Shown here: piece after piece, positions 41,545 through 51,700 of the stretch
Layout of the letters: every line of letters starts with the position of its first letter
Numbering within the stretch: position 1 is the stretch's first letter
Assembly (NCBI GenBank): GCA_027972325.1
Contig: JAPMOS010000014.1
Location: 452,001-516,000 of the forward strand
DNA: 64,000 bases
Direction of reading: 5' to 3'
From: Paratrimastix pyriformis
Lineage: Eukaryota > Preaxostyla > Paratrimastigidae
Made by a program: the position numbers and the translations under genes
Notes under the pieces: model-generated
The model's input: the letters and a program-made list of their open reading frames with translations, nothing else
Database searches by the model: none
Told to the model about the DNA's origin: nothing

Positions 41545-44500
41545 CGGCGGCGGCAACGACAGCCGGTATGTGGGGTGGAGGGAGCAGGCGGGGCGGGGGC
41601 AGGCGGGGTGGTGGGCTGTGTGGCGGGACGGACGGCCCGGTCGGCGGGTGCGGGGTTGTTGTCGATGGCGACGGCCTTGCCCTCCTCGACCGCCGCCCAT
41701 GCCGTCTTGACGCACTTCTCCTTGGTCTTGAGCGTGTCCCGGTTGATGCGCACGTAGCCGTGGCCCTCGAGGTACTGCCCAGCGGCCAAGCAGAGGTGAT
41801 GGCGAGCAGGGCGGGTTGAGGCAGGGTGCGGATGAGACATGGCGGGCAGGGGCGGGTGGGAGGGCCGCCCTTGGGTGGGCGGGGGTGGTGTCTGTGTGCC
41901 GGGCGTGCGGACGTTCTTGAAGAAGGAGCTCTTGCCGGCCGCGGGGAAGCCCACGAAGACGAGCACCTCGGCCCCGGCCCGGCCCGCGAGGCCCAGCTGG
42001 ACGTCGGGCGATGCCCCCGGGGGGATGGCCGCCGCCCGGCCCAGCACCCGGGCCACCAGGGGCGGCGGGGCGCCGGCCAGCAGGTCGGCCGGGTTGATGC
42101 CGTCCCACCCGAAGCGTGCCGGCGCCTCGCCCATGAAGAACTCCTCGGGCGTGGCGAACTGGGCCCCCACGTTGCGGGCGAACTTGCGGTCGCTGCAGCT
42201 GAAGTCCTTCTTGTGGCCCGTCTTCCACCCCGCCGGCCGGCCCGCCGCGTCGCCCACGTAGGTGCTGTGCACGTCCCCCCCCACAAGACCCGAGTGGGCA
42301 GGGGATGGACCGTGGAGGGAGGAGGGGGGTGGAGGGAAGAGGGGGGGTGGAGGGAGGAGGAGGGAAGGGTGGAGGGAGTGAGGCGCGGACCTGCGGGCGA
42401 GGTCGGGGGCCACGCCGCCCCGGGAGGTGGCCACAAAGAGGTCCCACATGCCCGTCTGGGGCTTCCGGTACTGGTCCTCCTGCCCGCCCCCCGTGGGCCC
42501 CCGTGCACGACACAGCAGGACCCCCCACGCAATCGTGGGCACAGGGCCAGCAGAGTCCGGGGGCGCATGGGGAGGCATGGGGCCCCAGGATGGGAACCGG
42601 ATGCTGGCCGGGAGGGCCGGACCTCGGTGGCCAGGTACGCGTCCATGGGGACCCCGTGCGAGCGGATGAACTCCTCGACCCGCCCCTGGACCAGGGCCGC
42701 GGTCACCTTGCCCTTGCCCACCCCGTTCTGTCGCCCCGCCCCAACGGAAGCGCCGCCCACCAGAACGGAAATCCGCACGGAATGAGCTGAGGCGCCATCC
42801 CTGCGGTGCTGAATGCGTGGGTGCGTGGGTGCGTGGGTGCGTGGGTGCGTGGGTGCGTGGGTGTGGGGTGTGTGGGTGTGTGGGGTGTGTGGGTGTGCGG
42901 GGGGTGTGGGGGGTGTGGGGGTGGGACCTGGTTGGAGAGGATGACCAGGTGGCAGCCCTCCTCGTGCAGCCGGCGCAGCCGGGGCACCACACTCGGGTCG
43001 AAAAGCCGCCAATCTGGCCAGGCCCCAGGTGCCGGGGAGGGGACGAAAGGAGCGCGATCGGAGCGGGGAGGGCGGACGCATGTGGGTCAGGGCCGGGCCA
43101 GGGCCAGGGCCAGGGCCAGGGCCAGGGCCAGGGCCGGGTCAGGGTCAGGGTCAGGGTCAGGGTCAGGGTCAGGGTCAGGGTCGCGCCGAACCAGTCCAGC
43201 CACCCCGAAGGGCAGCTGGAAAGGTGAGGAGGGCGGCAACCCGGGGCTTACAGCCCCAGGTCACCATCCCCCCGTAAAGGAGGTGCGGGAGCAATCCCCG
43301 CCATCCCCCGCCGACCCCCGAAGGGGGCGGCAGACGGGGAAGGGAGGGGGACGCCTCCCCTTGCACCTCCTCAGCGCAACCCTATTAGCCTGCGTCTCCT
43401 TTGCTCTTGTGCAATGCCATCTTCGCCACCCGTATCTCCTCCTGACGTTCCTTCTTCTCCCCTTTTCCCAACACTTTGCCCCTGTCCTCCACCATGGCCA
43501 TCATGACCCTCCTCATTGACCTCACGTCTTTGCCCACCTCTTGCTGTGTTTCCTTGTCCAGGAATCCCAGTTCCGCAGCTATCCGGGTGTAGTTCGCATA
43601 CTCCTGCGTGTAGTCTACTCGGTCCCAGGGTCAGGGTCAGGGTCAGGGTCAGGGTCAGGGTCAGGGTCAGGGTCAGGGTCAGGGTCAGGGTCAGGGTCAG
43701 GGTCAGGGTCAGGGTCAGGGTCAGGGCCAGACCGCTCTTGTTTGTGGGGAAGGTGCGGCCGCTCTTGGTGTCGACCAGGGTCCCGTCGAAGTCGAACGCG
43801 CAGATCTTCGCCTTGGACCGGATCGGGGCGGGGAGGGAGGTGGGGTGGGGAGGAGGTGGGAGGGAGGAGGGAGGAGGGGGTGGGGAGGAGGGAGGAGGAG
43901 GAGGAGGGAGGAGGGGAGGGAGGAGGGGAGGAGGAGGGGAGGAGGAGGAGGAGGAGGAGGAGGAGGAGGAGGAGGAGGAGGGGCGGAGGAAGCCGGACTC
44001 TGGGTCAGCCACTTGACGCAGGACCAACACTGTCCCCTTGCGGATCCACTTGCCCATGGCTCCGACCGGGGCCGCCCCGCCGGGGGCGGTGGCTGTCGCC
44101 GGGGCAGCGGAGCCTTCGCCCTCCTCTTCGGTGGAGCCGCCCGACTCGTCCTCCTCATCCTGGTCCTCATCCTGGTCCTCGTCTTCCTCGTCTTCCTCGT
44201 CCTCGTCCTTGGCTTTGCGGACCCGCTTGCTCCGGGTCTCTCTCGCCGGAGGAGCCGCACGGCCACGCCTCTTAGTCTCGACCGGGGCCGGAGCCGGGGC
44301 GGCAGTGGCAGTGGCAGTGGCAGTGGCAGTGGCAGTGGCAGTGGCCGAGGGAACCGCAGAAGCAGAACGCAGAACGCGACCTGGAGAGAGGCTGAGGACA
44401 TCGTCGTCAAAAGGGAGCCAGACCCTCGCTTGTTGGAATTCGCCAGGGATGAGCGAATTGCTGAAGATGCGCGGGATTCAGCCGATAGCAATCGACACCG

Positions 44501-44562
44501 TATTTGCAAAGGGGCCTGTCGTCATTTTTGCTCGCGGGCTGAGAAGCGCCTGGTTCCTCCAT
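41107..44562 (-). CDS. PNKP: Bifunctional polynucleotide phosphatase/kinase with N-terminal PBZ zinc finger
   Basis: DNA-end-processing enzyme: 3'-phosphatase plus 5'-kinase, used in strand-break repair. Start is the ATG at 44562; exon 1 encodes a C2H2 PBZ finger with ligands Cys19, Cys25, His32, His38 (spacing 5-6-5) and the CKYGVDCYR core. A 45-nt intron follows, then an (AT)n and acidic/basic linker (RSKRVRKAKDEDEEDE). Phosphatase motifs: FDFDGTLVDT (Asp nucleophile pair), LVILSNQ, RKPQTGMWD, YVGDAAGRPAGW, DFSCSDRKFA. Kinase motifs: VGFPAAGKSSFF (Walker A), YVRINRDTLKTKEKC, AVAIDNNPAP, CRCVVFTATLDLARHL. It ends KLSEGFDEVLFVNFVPRFA. The usual animal FHA domain is absent; the PBZ takes its place. 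Exons in the middle are firm by homology, though two linker junctions are approximate. One 719-bp intron holds repeats and an ORF relic. Confidence 0.93.
41512..41544. repeat. 33-nt poly-G run in PNKP intron
   Basis: C33 on the PNKP sense strand, close to the 3' splice site before the exon encoding AYVEMARERH. Confidence 0.95.
42807..42920. repeat. (GGGTGCGT)n / GGGTGTG repeat in PNKP intron
   Basis: Octamer-type GGGTGCGT repeats grading into GGGTGTGTG in the intron after the exon ending LVILSNQ. Confidence 0.85.
43089..43182. repeat. (CAGGGC)n then (CAGGGT)n hexamer array
   Basis: About eight CAGGGC units pass abruptly into about eight CAGGGT (= TCAGGG) units on the plus strand. Confidence 0.95.
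43385..43624 (-). pseudogene. Coding relic (C-terminal end of an unknown ORF) inside PNKP intron
   Basis: About 79 open codons end at a TAA (43385-43387). The upstream end runs directly into the hexamer array with no start codon. The peptide has normal, charged, non-repetitive composition (for example YTQEYANYTRIAAELGFLDK) and balanced codons, unlike the GC-extreme exons around it. Just downstream are strong hairpins (CCCCCTTCGGGGG; GGGGCTGTAAGCCCC; GGAGGTGC...GCACCTCC). The layout suggests a 5'-truncated mobile element with its 3' UTR. The family was not recognised. Confidence 0.45.
43627..43726. repeat. (TCAGGG)n hexamer array
   Basis: About sixteen nearly perfect TCAGGG units on the plus strand at the donor end of the PNKP intron. 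TCAGGG differs by one base from the TTAGGG telomere repeat. Confidence 0.95.
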
Positions 44563-44690
44563 TCAAAATTCGTGGGGTGATTGAACCTGTTTCACCGCGG
44601 ATTCTATCGGTAAACGGTTTGGAGGAGGCGAGCGCAGTCTATTGAATGCGCATTCTGTCCGGAGATTTGCAAATACAATTAAATATAAGA
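44563..44690. other. Short AT-rich intergenic region upstream of PNKP
   Basis: 128 bp between the stop of the small upstream gene and the PNKP start, both on the minus strand. It must hold the 3' end of one and the promoter of the other. Confidence 0.6.
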
Positions 44691-45412
44691 TTACAAAAGA
44701 GTGCATGTGGATTTTTTGGGGGGTGCCTCGATCTTGTCCTCGTGTTTCTCTTGTTCACAAAGAGGGCAAGGAGGTTCCTTCTCCTTTGCTGTCTCTTCGT
44801 CGCTGCTGCTCTCCTCAGATTCTTCGGCAGGAGCTCCGGCGATTTTGTCGAGGCGTCGAAGCATTTCGTCGCACTATGGGTTTGCGGTCAGTCAAGAAAG
44901 AACTGCGCGACAGCAGACCAAAGAAACCCGATAATCGAGGTCGGTATCATGTTCGCTCTTACTATTGACCAATTGGTCGTGAAAGCTGGGGAAGCAAGAT
45001 TACAGACGCAAAGACGTCAGGGCGTGCGTTGAGCATTCTCACAACGTCATCAGTCTCAACGGGAGTTGTGGCTTCAACTTTGAGGGCCTCAATTAATTCA
45101 GTGAAGAGGGTTGGGCCCCGGAGAAGAATAATCTCAATGATCTAGGGGCAGCGTGCGGTGGAGAAAAATGACCAAGCAGACCCTTTCTTGAAGATCCTCC
45201 TGAATATCAGCGATTTCTCTGAGACGTTTGCAGGGGGCTTCCATGACTGCCGATTCAGCAGGGCGTTTCGCTTGAAGTTCGGAAGGAGGGGTCGTTTCCT
45301 TCTGCGGAGAAGCGGGTGGTGCTTCGACTGTTGAAGGGACAACCGCAGGAGTTTGGACAGGAGCTTGCGCGGGAGTTTCTGTCTCGGTTTTTGCAACCAC
45401 TGCTTCTTCCAT
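44691..45412 (-). CDS. Small hypothetical protein (182 aa), possible helical domain plus acidic tail
   Basis: Family not recognised. Three exons resolve exactly: 45182-45412, 45008-45141, 44691-44874 (549 nt including stop), joined at donors GTCTGC and GTCTGT with acceptors CCCTAG and CCATAG. The N-terminus is Pro/Ala/Thr-rich (MEEAVVAKTETETPAQAP). The middle, IIEIILLRGPTLFTELIEAL followed by DDVVRMLNARPDVFAA, looks like a compact helical, possibly winged-helix-like, domain. The tail is acidic/basic (KKSEESSSDEETAKEKE) with one CPLC and ends KKSTCTLL. The ATG has a good context (AAACATGG). It is one of the least GC-biased genes in the window. The function is unknown. Confidence 0.75.
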
Positions 45413-45735
45413 GTTTGCCCGGACGGTTCGTGAGACGCGCTGCCGGCCTCGTTGAATTTTTGATGATCGAAGAAAGAGAAAAGTTCAACAACCATAAAAC
45501 ATTGACGCACACAAAAAAGAGCGAAATAAGTTGCCGATGGAGAATGCAACAACCCAAGGGAATAACAAAGCAGAACAATGATAAATAAGGGAATGCGAGG
45601 AGGCAGAGAAGAAGTTGCTGCTGAAATGCTGGTCCCATCATTTGAGTGAATGGGAGAGCCTGTGGCCTTGAAGGACACCACAAAAGAGGCAGTGCAGCCA
45701 AGAACGACGGCCATTCACCACCGGGGCGTGGCGGC
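45413..45735. other. Intergenic region, AT-rich
   Basis: 323 bp between the stop of the second sensor-kinase gene and the start of the small gene, both transcribed leftward. It is much more AT-rich than flanking exons and should contain the small gene's promoter. No ORF of substance was seen. Confidence 0.6.
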
Positions 45736-48700
45736 CTAGTGGAAGGAGGCCGAGTTGAGGGAGGGGGCCTCGAGGTCGAGGGAGGGCGCGCCCAGCTCGA
45801 GCGAGGCCACCGAGCCCTCGGGGTGCCGCCGCCGGGGCATGGCGCCCGCCATGTCGAGCTCGGCCGGGGGAGGGCTCGGCAACACCGCCTGCCCGGGGGC
45901 ATCCAGGCCGGCCCCGCTGATCAGGATGGGCGCCGGCAGGGCCCCCAGGGCGCCCGACAGGCTGCCGTCGCTATTGCATGGGTCGACCGGGGGTGGGGGC
46001 TGAGGGGTCTGAGGGGGCTGGGCGGGCTGGGTGGGCTGGGCGGGCGGAGGCGCGGGGAGCATGGGGGGGGACAGAGGCATCGGAGAGACGGCCGGGGCGG
46101 GCGGCAGGAGCGAGACGGGGATCGGATGGGGCGGCTGCTCGGGGACCGCCGGGAAGAAGGCCACCAGCTGCTGGGGGGGCGCCGCAACGGCCCGCCATTG
46201 GGCCCGCAGCTCGGGCACGAAGTGGGGTGCCGGGGGCGGCCGGGGCCCGGCGGTGCTGTGGGGCGGGGGCCGAGCCAGGGGCAGCCAGACGGCCACGGCG
46301 GTGCCCCAGGCGCCCTCGGCCACGTCGGCCCACCCGTCGACGGCCTGCAGGAGGCCCAGGAAGGCCCGCACGCTGCCCGGGATGGGGGGCCGGGCCTCGG
46401 GCGGGATGCCCTCCGAGAGCAGCCGGCGCTCATCGGCCGGCAGGCGGCCCGTGTGGGCCACGGTCAGCACCAGGCAGGGGGCGGCCGGGTCGATGGCAGG
46501 GACGGGCATGGCTACCGAGCGGGAGGCGGGGTGGTTGGCCGTGGCGAAGACCAGGTGGCCCCCCTGGGCGCCCATCAGGTCGCGGGCCTGCAGGACCAGG
46601 TTCAGCACGGTCGTCCGGAGGAAGGCCGGGTCGGTCTGCACAGGAGCGGAGCGTGTTGTTGGAGGGCGAGGGTCACACTCGGCGGACTGGGGCTGGGGCT
46701 GGGGCTGGGTAGGGCGCACGGGGCTGGGCAGGCGGGGGCGGACCTCGAGGATGTGGTGCCGGGCGGCGAGCCGCAGGTGGACGGCGACGTGACGCTCGGC
46801 CGTGACCCGCACCAGGTCGGCCACGGCCCCCAGCAGCAGGTGCACGTCCGTCTGGGGGGCCACGAATTCCGGCGAGGGGGCCGGCAGCAGCGGGCCCGTG
46901 AAGGCGGCGAAGGTGCAGGTGGCCTCCAGCCCCCGCCGGGCATGCGAGCAGATCTCCAGGACGGGCTCTTCGGCCAGAACCGACCTGCAGCCGGGTCCCG
47001 AGGACCGGGTGAGCGCGCTCGACGCCCCGGGGGGGGGGGGGGGGGGGGGGGGGGCGAGCCGGACCGTGTCTTGGCGCGGAACATGCCCAGCTTGACCAAA
47101 AACATCTGTCGCATCACACACGCACAGGTCGAATGGTGTGTGTGCGCGTGGGGTGGTGGGTGGGGATGGGAGTGGGAGGGAGGGAGGGGCGAGGCGGACC
47201 TCGAGTGCGCCCTGGATGTCCCGCACGGCCTCGGCGGCGCGCCTGGCGGCCGCCTGGGCGGGCTGGAGGGCATCGAGGCGCCTGGTGAGGACCTCGCAGG
47301 CGTCGCGGTCCGTGAGCAGGGCCGTGACGTCCTCCAGGATGACCAGCCCCAGGGCCTCCTCCATCTCCACCAGGTGCACCAGCACGTGCCGCGTCAGGCC
47401 CGTCAGGCCCGTGGCCACGAAGTGGGCGTTGGCGTCGGCGACGGAGAGGTATGAGTCCGACGAGGACCCGTCGGGGTCGGGGGCGCCCGGCCCGTGGGCC
47501 AGCGGGTCCCCCGCCGGGATGGCCAGGAAGGCGTCCAGGGGCGGGACCGTGGCCGGGGTGTACCCGTAGACGGCCTGGAAGCGCGAGCTGACCATCTCCA
47601 CCGAGGCCCCGTGGAGGGCCTTCAGGAAGCCGCTGGGCGCGTGGTGCAGCAGGCTGGGCAGCGAGGGGGCGCCCCGGGTGACCGCGTCGGTCCGCTTGAT
47701 GACCAGCGCGCAGAAGGGAACCACTGCCCGGACCACACGGGGTGAGGGTGAGGGTGAGGGTGAGAGCGGGGACGGGGACGGGGACGGGGACGGGGACGGG
47801 GACGGGGACGGGGACGGGGACGGGGACGGGGACGGGGACGGGGACGGGGACGGGGACGGGGACGGGGACGGGGACGGGGACGGGGACGGGGACGGGGACG
47901 GGGACGGGGACGGGGACGGGGACGGGGACGGGGACGGGGTGGGAAACCTGCTGGATGGCCGCCAATCTGGGATGGCCAGGACAGGCAGGGGGCATGCGGG
48001 GCAGGGGGCATGCGGGGCAGGGGACATGCGGGGCAGGGGACATGCGGGGCAGGGGGCATGTGGGGCACGGGATGCGTGGCGGACTCTCGACCAGGGAGCG
48101 GAGGAGGCTGCTCTCGGTGCGCAGCTTGGCGACCACCTCGTAGATGCGCTGCACCTCGGCGAAGTGGGTCTCCAGCGGCGGGGCGGCCTCCCATGCCGGC
48201 CCCGGCCCGCCGGCCGACTGCTGCGAGAGCCGCTCGAGCTGTGCCCGCAGCAGCCGGTGGGTGGCGGCCGGCAGCTGGGCGAAGGGCCGCGTGAAGACGG
48301 TCATCATGCCGCACAGGGCCACGGCCACGATGAGGGTCACGAAGATGCAGCAGCAGCCGGCGATGACCACCGTCCCGTTGATCTCGTCGGGCAGGGTGTA
48401 CCGGTTGGGGGTCGCCAGGGCCACCACCATCCGCAGGTCCACCCAGGGGAAGTAGAGGCCCTGCACCCCGTGCTCGTTGCCGTCGGGCGGGTCGGCCAGG
48501 GCCAGGGCCGACACCTCGTACGGGGCGCTGGGCGGGCTGGCCAGCAGGCAGGCCCGGGTGTAGTTGAGCATGACCGGGTCCGCCCAGGCCCCCGCGTCGG
48601 TCGGGACGAAGTCCCCCGTGGGGCCGCCCGGGGCCCCGGTCCACTCGAAGAGGAAGGTGTGGATCCGGTCGGCCAGCGGGATGGAGGCGTTCTTGTGGCC

Positions 48701-51700
48701 TGCACCAGGGGAGGAGGGGGAGGGGATGGGTCAAGACGGCGAAGGCGACGAAAGGCAGGGTGCTCCAGGAGCGCCAATTTACGGCGTTCCCTCCCACCGG
48801 ATGGACGGGACAACAAAAGGGCGGCCGTGGATTGGAGGGGGCGCGACCGACCGAAGGTGGTCACGTTGAGGGCCAGGCCCGAGGTAATACCGCCCCGCCA
48901 GGTGGCCCCGTCCTCGGCCAGCACCTCGACGGGGGTCAGGCACTGCACCTGCCGGGCCGGGCAGCCGACCTGCCCGTTGCAGGGCTGCGGGGCCGAGATG
49001 CGGCACGAGCGCTTGCCGCCCAGGGTGAGCACGTCCCGGGCCGACTCGGGCAGGGCCACCGGGGCCGCCAGCGGCTGGGGGGCGCCCAGGGGCAGCAGAG
49101 GCTCGGCCTTGTAGCGCCAGCAGGCCGGGGCGGTGTAGTTGCAGAGGGTGTAGTAGCCGCCCTGCAGCTGGGCCAGGGCCCGCGGCTGGCCGGCCTGGTC
49201 GAAGAGGGTGAAGGCCACGTGCATGGCCTCGATGGCGGCCGGGCCGAGGGCGCTCACGTAGGGCAGCTGGAAGAAGGGCAGCAGCAGCAGCCGGGCCCCG
49301 AGCGAGCTGTTGGCCAGCGACCAGAAGGCGGCCCCCTGGTAGGCACTGGCGGCCTGGTCGGCGGCCGCCAGACAGGCGTCCATGAACTTGAGCGAGTCCG
49401 ACAGGGCCAGCTGCACCGTGAAGGAGCCCCAGTCGTCCTTGTAGGTCTGGTAGACACGCAGCGACTCGGGCGGCAGCAGGACAGCCGCCGGCCCGAAGGC
49501 CATCGCCGTGCAGAGGACCGCGATGAGCACGATCAGCGAGCGCAGTGAGATCGTCCACCGCCGCCGCCGGCGGGCCTGGCTGCGCAGGGGCAGCAGCCCC
49601 GGCCCAAAGGGGCGCACCCCGCCCGAGCCGACCAAGGGACCCGAGAAGAGCGACTCCGATGGCTGCTGGGAGGCCGCCGCCGCCTGGCCCTGGGGGAAGC
49701 TGCTGACCGAGCTCGAGACGGGCGTCCGGGGGGCGGCCATGGCCGCGAAGAAGCCCGCCATGACGTCGGCCCGGTAGGGCTTCTTCATGGGGCCCGCGCA
49801 GGCGCCCCCCGCCCGGAGCCGCTCGGCGGCCTTGCGAAGGGGCGCCGGGCAGTGGCGCGGGGTGACCAGGAGCAGGTCGGCCCCGGGGAGCAGCGAGCGC
49901 ACCCGGCGGCAGAGGAGGACCGCCTGGGCGGGCGAGCCCACGATGGCCAGGTCGAAGAGCACCAGCCGGATGGCGTCCCGGTGGGCGGCCCCCAGGGCCA
50001 GGGCCGCCTGGTCGTCGGCGGCCACGAGGGTGTCGTAGCCCATCAGCTGCATCAGCGACTCGCCGCACGACCGGTCGGTGGGGTCCGGCTCGACCAGCAG
50101 CACCGTGTGGCGGCCCTCGGCCTCGGAGCCCCGCGACCGGGCCGCGGCCGGGTCGGGCAGGCTCGGGGCCGGGGGGGTGGGCCGGGACGAGGCGGTGGCC
50201 CGGGGGGGCACCATGTCGGGGGCCAGCAGCGCCCCCAGCGGGACGGCCGACTCGTGGGTCACCGTGGCCGGGGGCGCCACCTCCGTGTAGCGGGTGCTCA
50301 CGAGGGGCAGCAGGGCAGCCGCGCGGTGCGCCTTGCGCAGGGGCAGCAGCAGCTCAATCCTGCCCGCCCCGCCCCGCCCATCCAGTCCAGTGGCCCGTCA
50401 GCAACCCGCGCCACAAGCCCCCCACCCCCCGCGCCCCCCATGCCATGCCGCCCCAACTGAGTGGGGATTGTGGCGGACCGGGTGCCCCAGGGGCCGCTGG
50501 TGATGCGGCACTTGCCGTAGAGCTCGCGGAGGCCGTCGAGCAGCATGGCCGAGACGAGGCCCTGGCTGTGGCCCTTGGCGGCCGGCTCGAGGAGCTGCGG
50601 GGCCGAGAGCAGGGCAAGCCTGGAGGCCTCCACCCCGCGCCCGTTGTCCGAGGCGGCAATCAGCTGCTCCGCCCGGCGGTGTGGGCGGCAGGGGATGCGG
50701 GGGGGACGGCGAGCCCGAGGGGCGGGCAGGTGCGGGGCGGCACGGCGGGTGGGCTGGGCAGCGAGAGGACAGAGAGGGTCCGGGCGCGGGCGCGGGGGCG
50801 GACGAGGTGGGTGGGCTGGTCGTCGAGGTAGGTTGCCGTGCTGAAGGCCAGCCGGCCCCGTGAGCAGCACACAGCAGGATCGGGTCGTACTGGGGGGCCA
50901 CTAACGGGCGAGCCGGCATGAAGCGCCAGGGTGCGGAGCCGGATCGGGTCGTCCGGGGCGGACAAAGGGACCGCCAGTGGGCGGTGGGGGAATGAGTTAC
51001 AGGGCGCAAGGCACGATCGCTGCCACCACCCAGCAGGACAGGAGAGCAGGGCAGGGGGTGGAGGGGGAGGGGGGTGTCGCGGGACCTCGATCATGAAGGT
51101 GCGGGCGCGGAAATCCACCTGACGCTCGACGAAGCGGGGCGCGTAGGCCCCCGCCGCGGCGGCTGAGTCGAACCGTGACAGGGCCGCGTCCAGGGCCGCC
51201 TGCAGGGTCTGGTGGGCGTCCGCCAGGCGGCTGGCCCGCTGGGGCACCAGGGCCGGACTCTCGGCGGCGGGGGCGGCCCGGAGGGCCCCCAAGAGGCTCA
51301 CCGCATGGCTGCCGAGGGCCGCAAGCTCGCCCAGCAGGCGCCCCGGCTCGTCCCCGCCCCCGGGCGGCCCACCCACGGCCGTCAGGGATGCGCCCAGCGC
51401 GTCCAGCGTGTGCGGCAGGGCATCCAGAGGGGCACCCAGCCATCCGGCAAGGCCTGGAGGGGAGAGGGGGGGAGAGGGGAGGGAGGGGGGGTCCAGATGA
51501 AGTTCACGGTGGACGGCGAGGGGCGGCTGAGTGACGGCGGGCGGGGCGGCTGAGGGACGGGACGTGGGGCCGCGGACCGGGGGCGAGCCTGCCGAGGGCC
51601 GCGAGCTCGTATGCGGCGATGTACCTGCGGGAGAGGGTCGTCCGATCGGCGGTGCCGTCCACCAGCCGGGTGACGTCCTCCAGGATGAGGAACCGCATCC

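Larger units (their letters stand above)
43014..43732 (-). other. 719-bp PNKP intron with TCAGGG arrays and an ORF relic
   Basis: The donor GTCTGG (43727-43732) and the acceptor CAG at 43014-43016 join FPTNKS to DWRLFDPSVV in frame. In transcript order the interior is: hexamer array, 3' end of a foreign-looking reading frame, a hairpin-rich stretch, second hexamer array. Confidence 0.88.

Noticed and set aside
44700-44963. Alternative stop for the small gene at 44962-44964 by reading through the second intron
   Set aside because: Splicing at GTCTGT with acceptor CCATAG gives an exact in-frame 184-nt last exon with sensible charged sequence, and fits the local donor consensus better.
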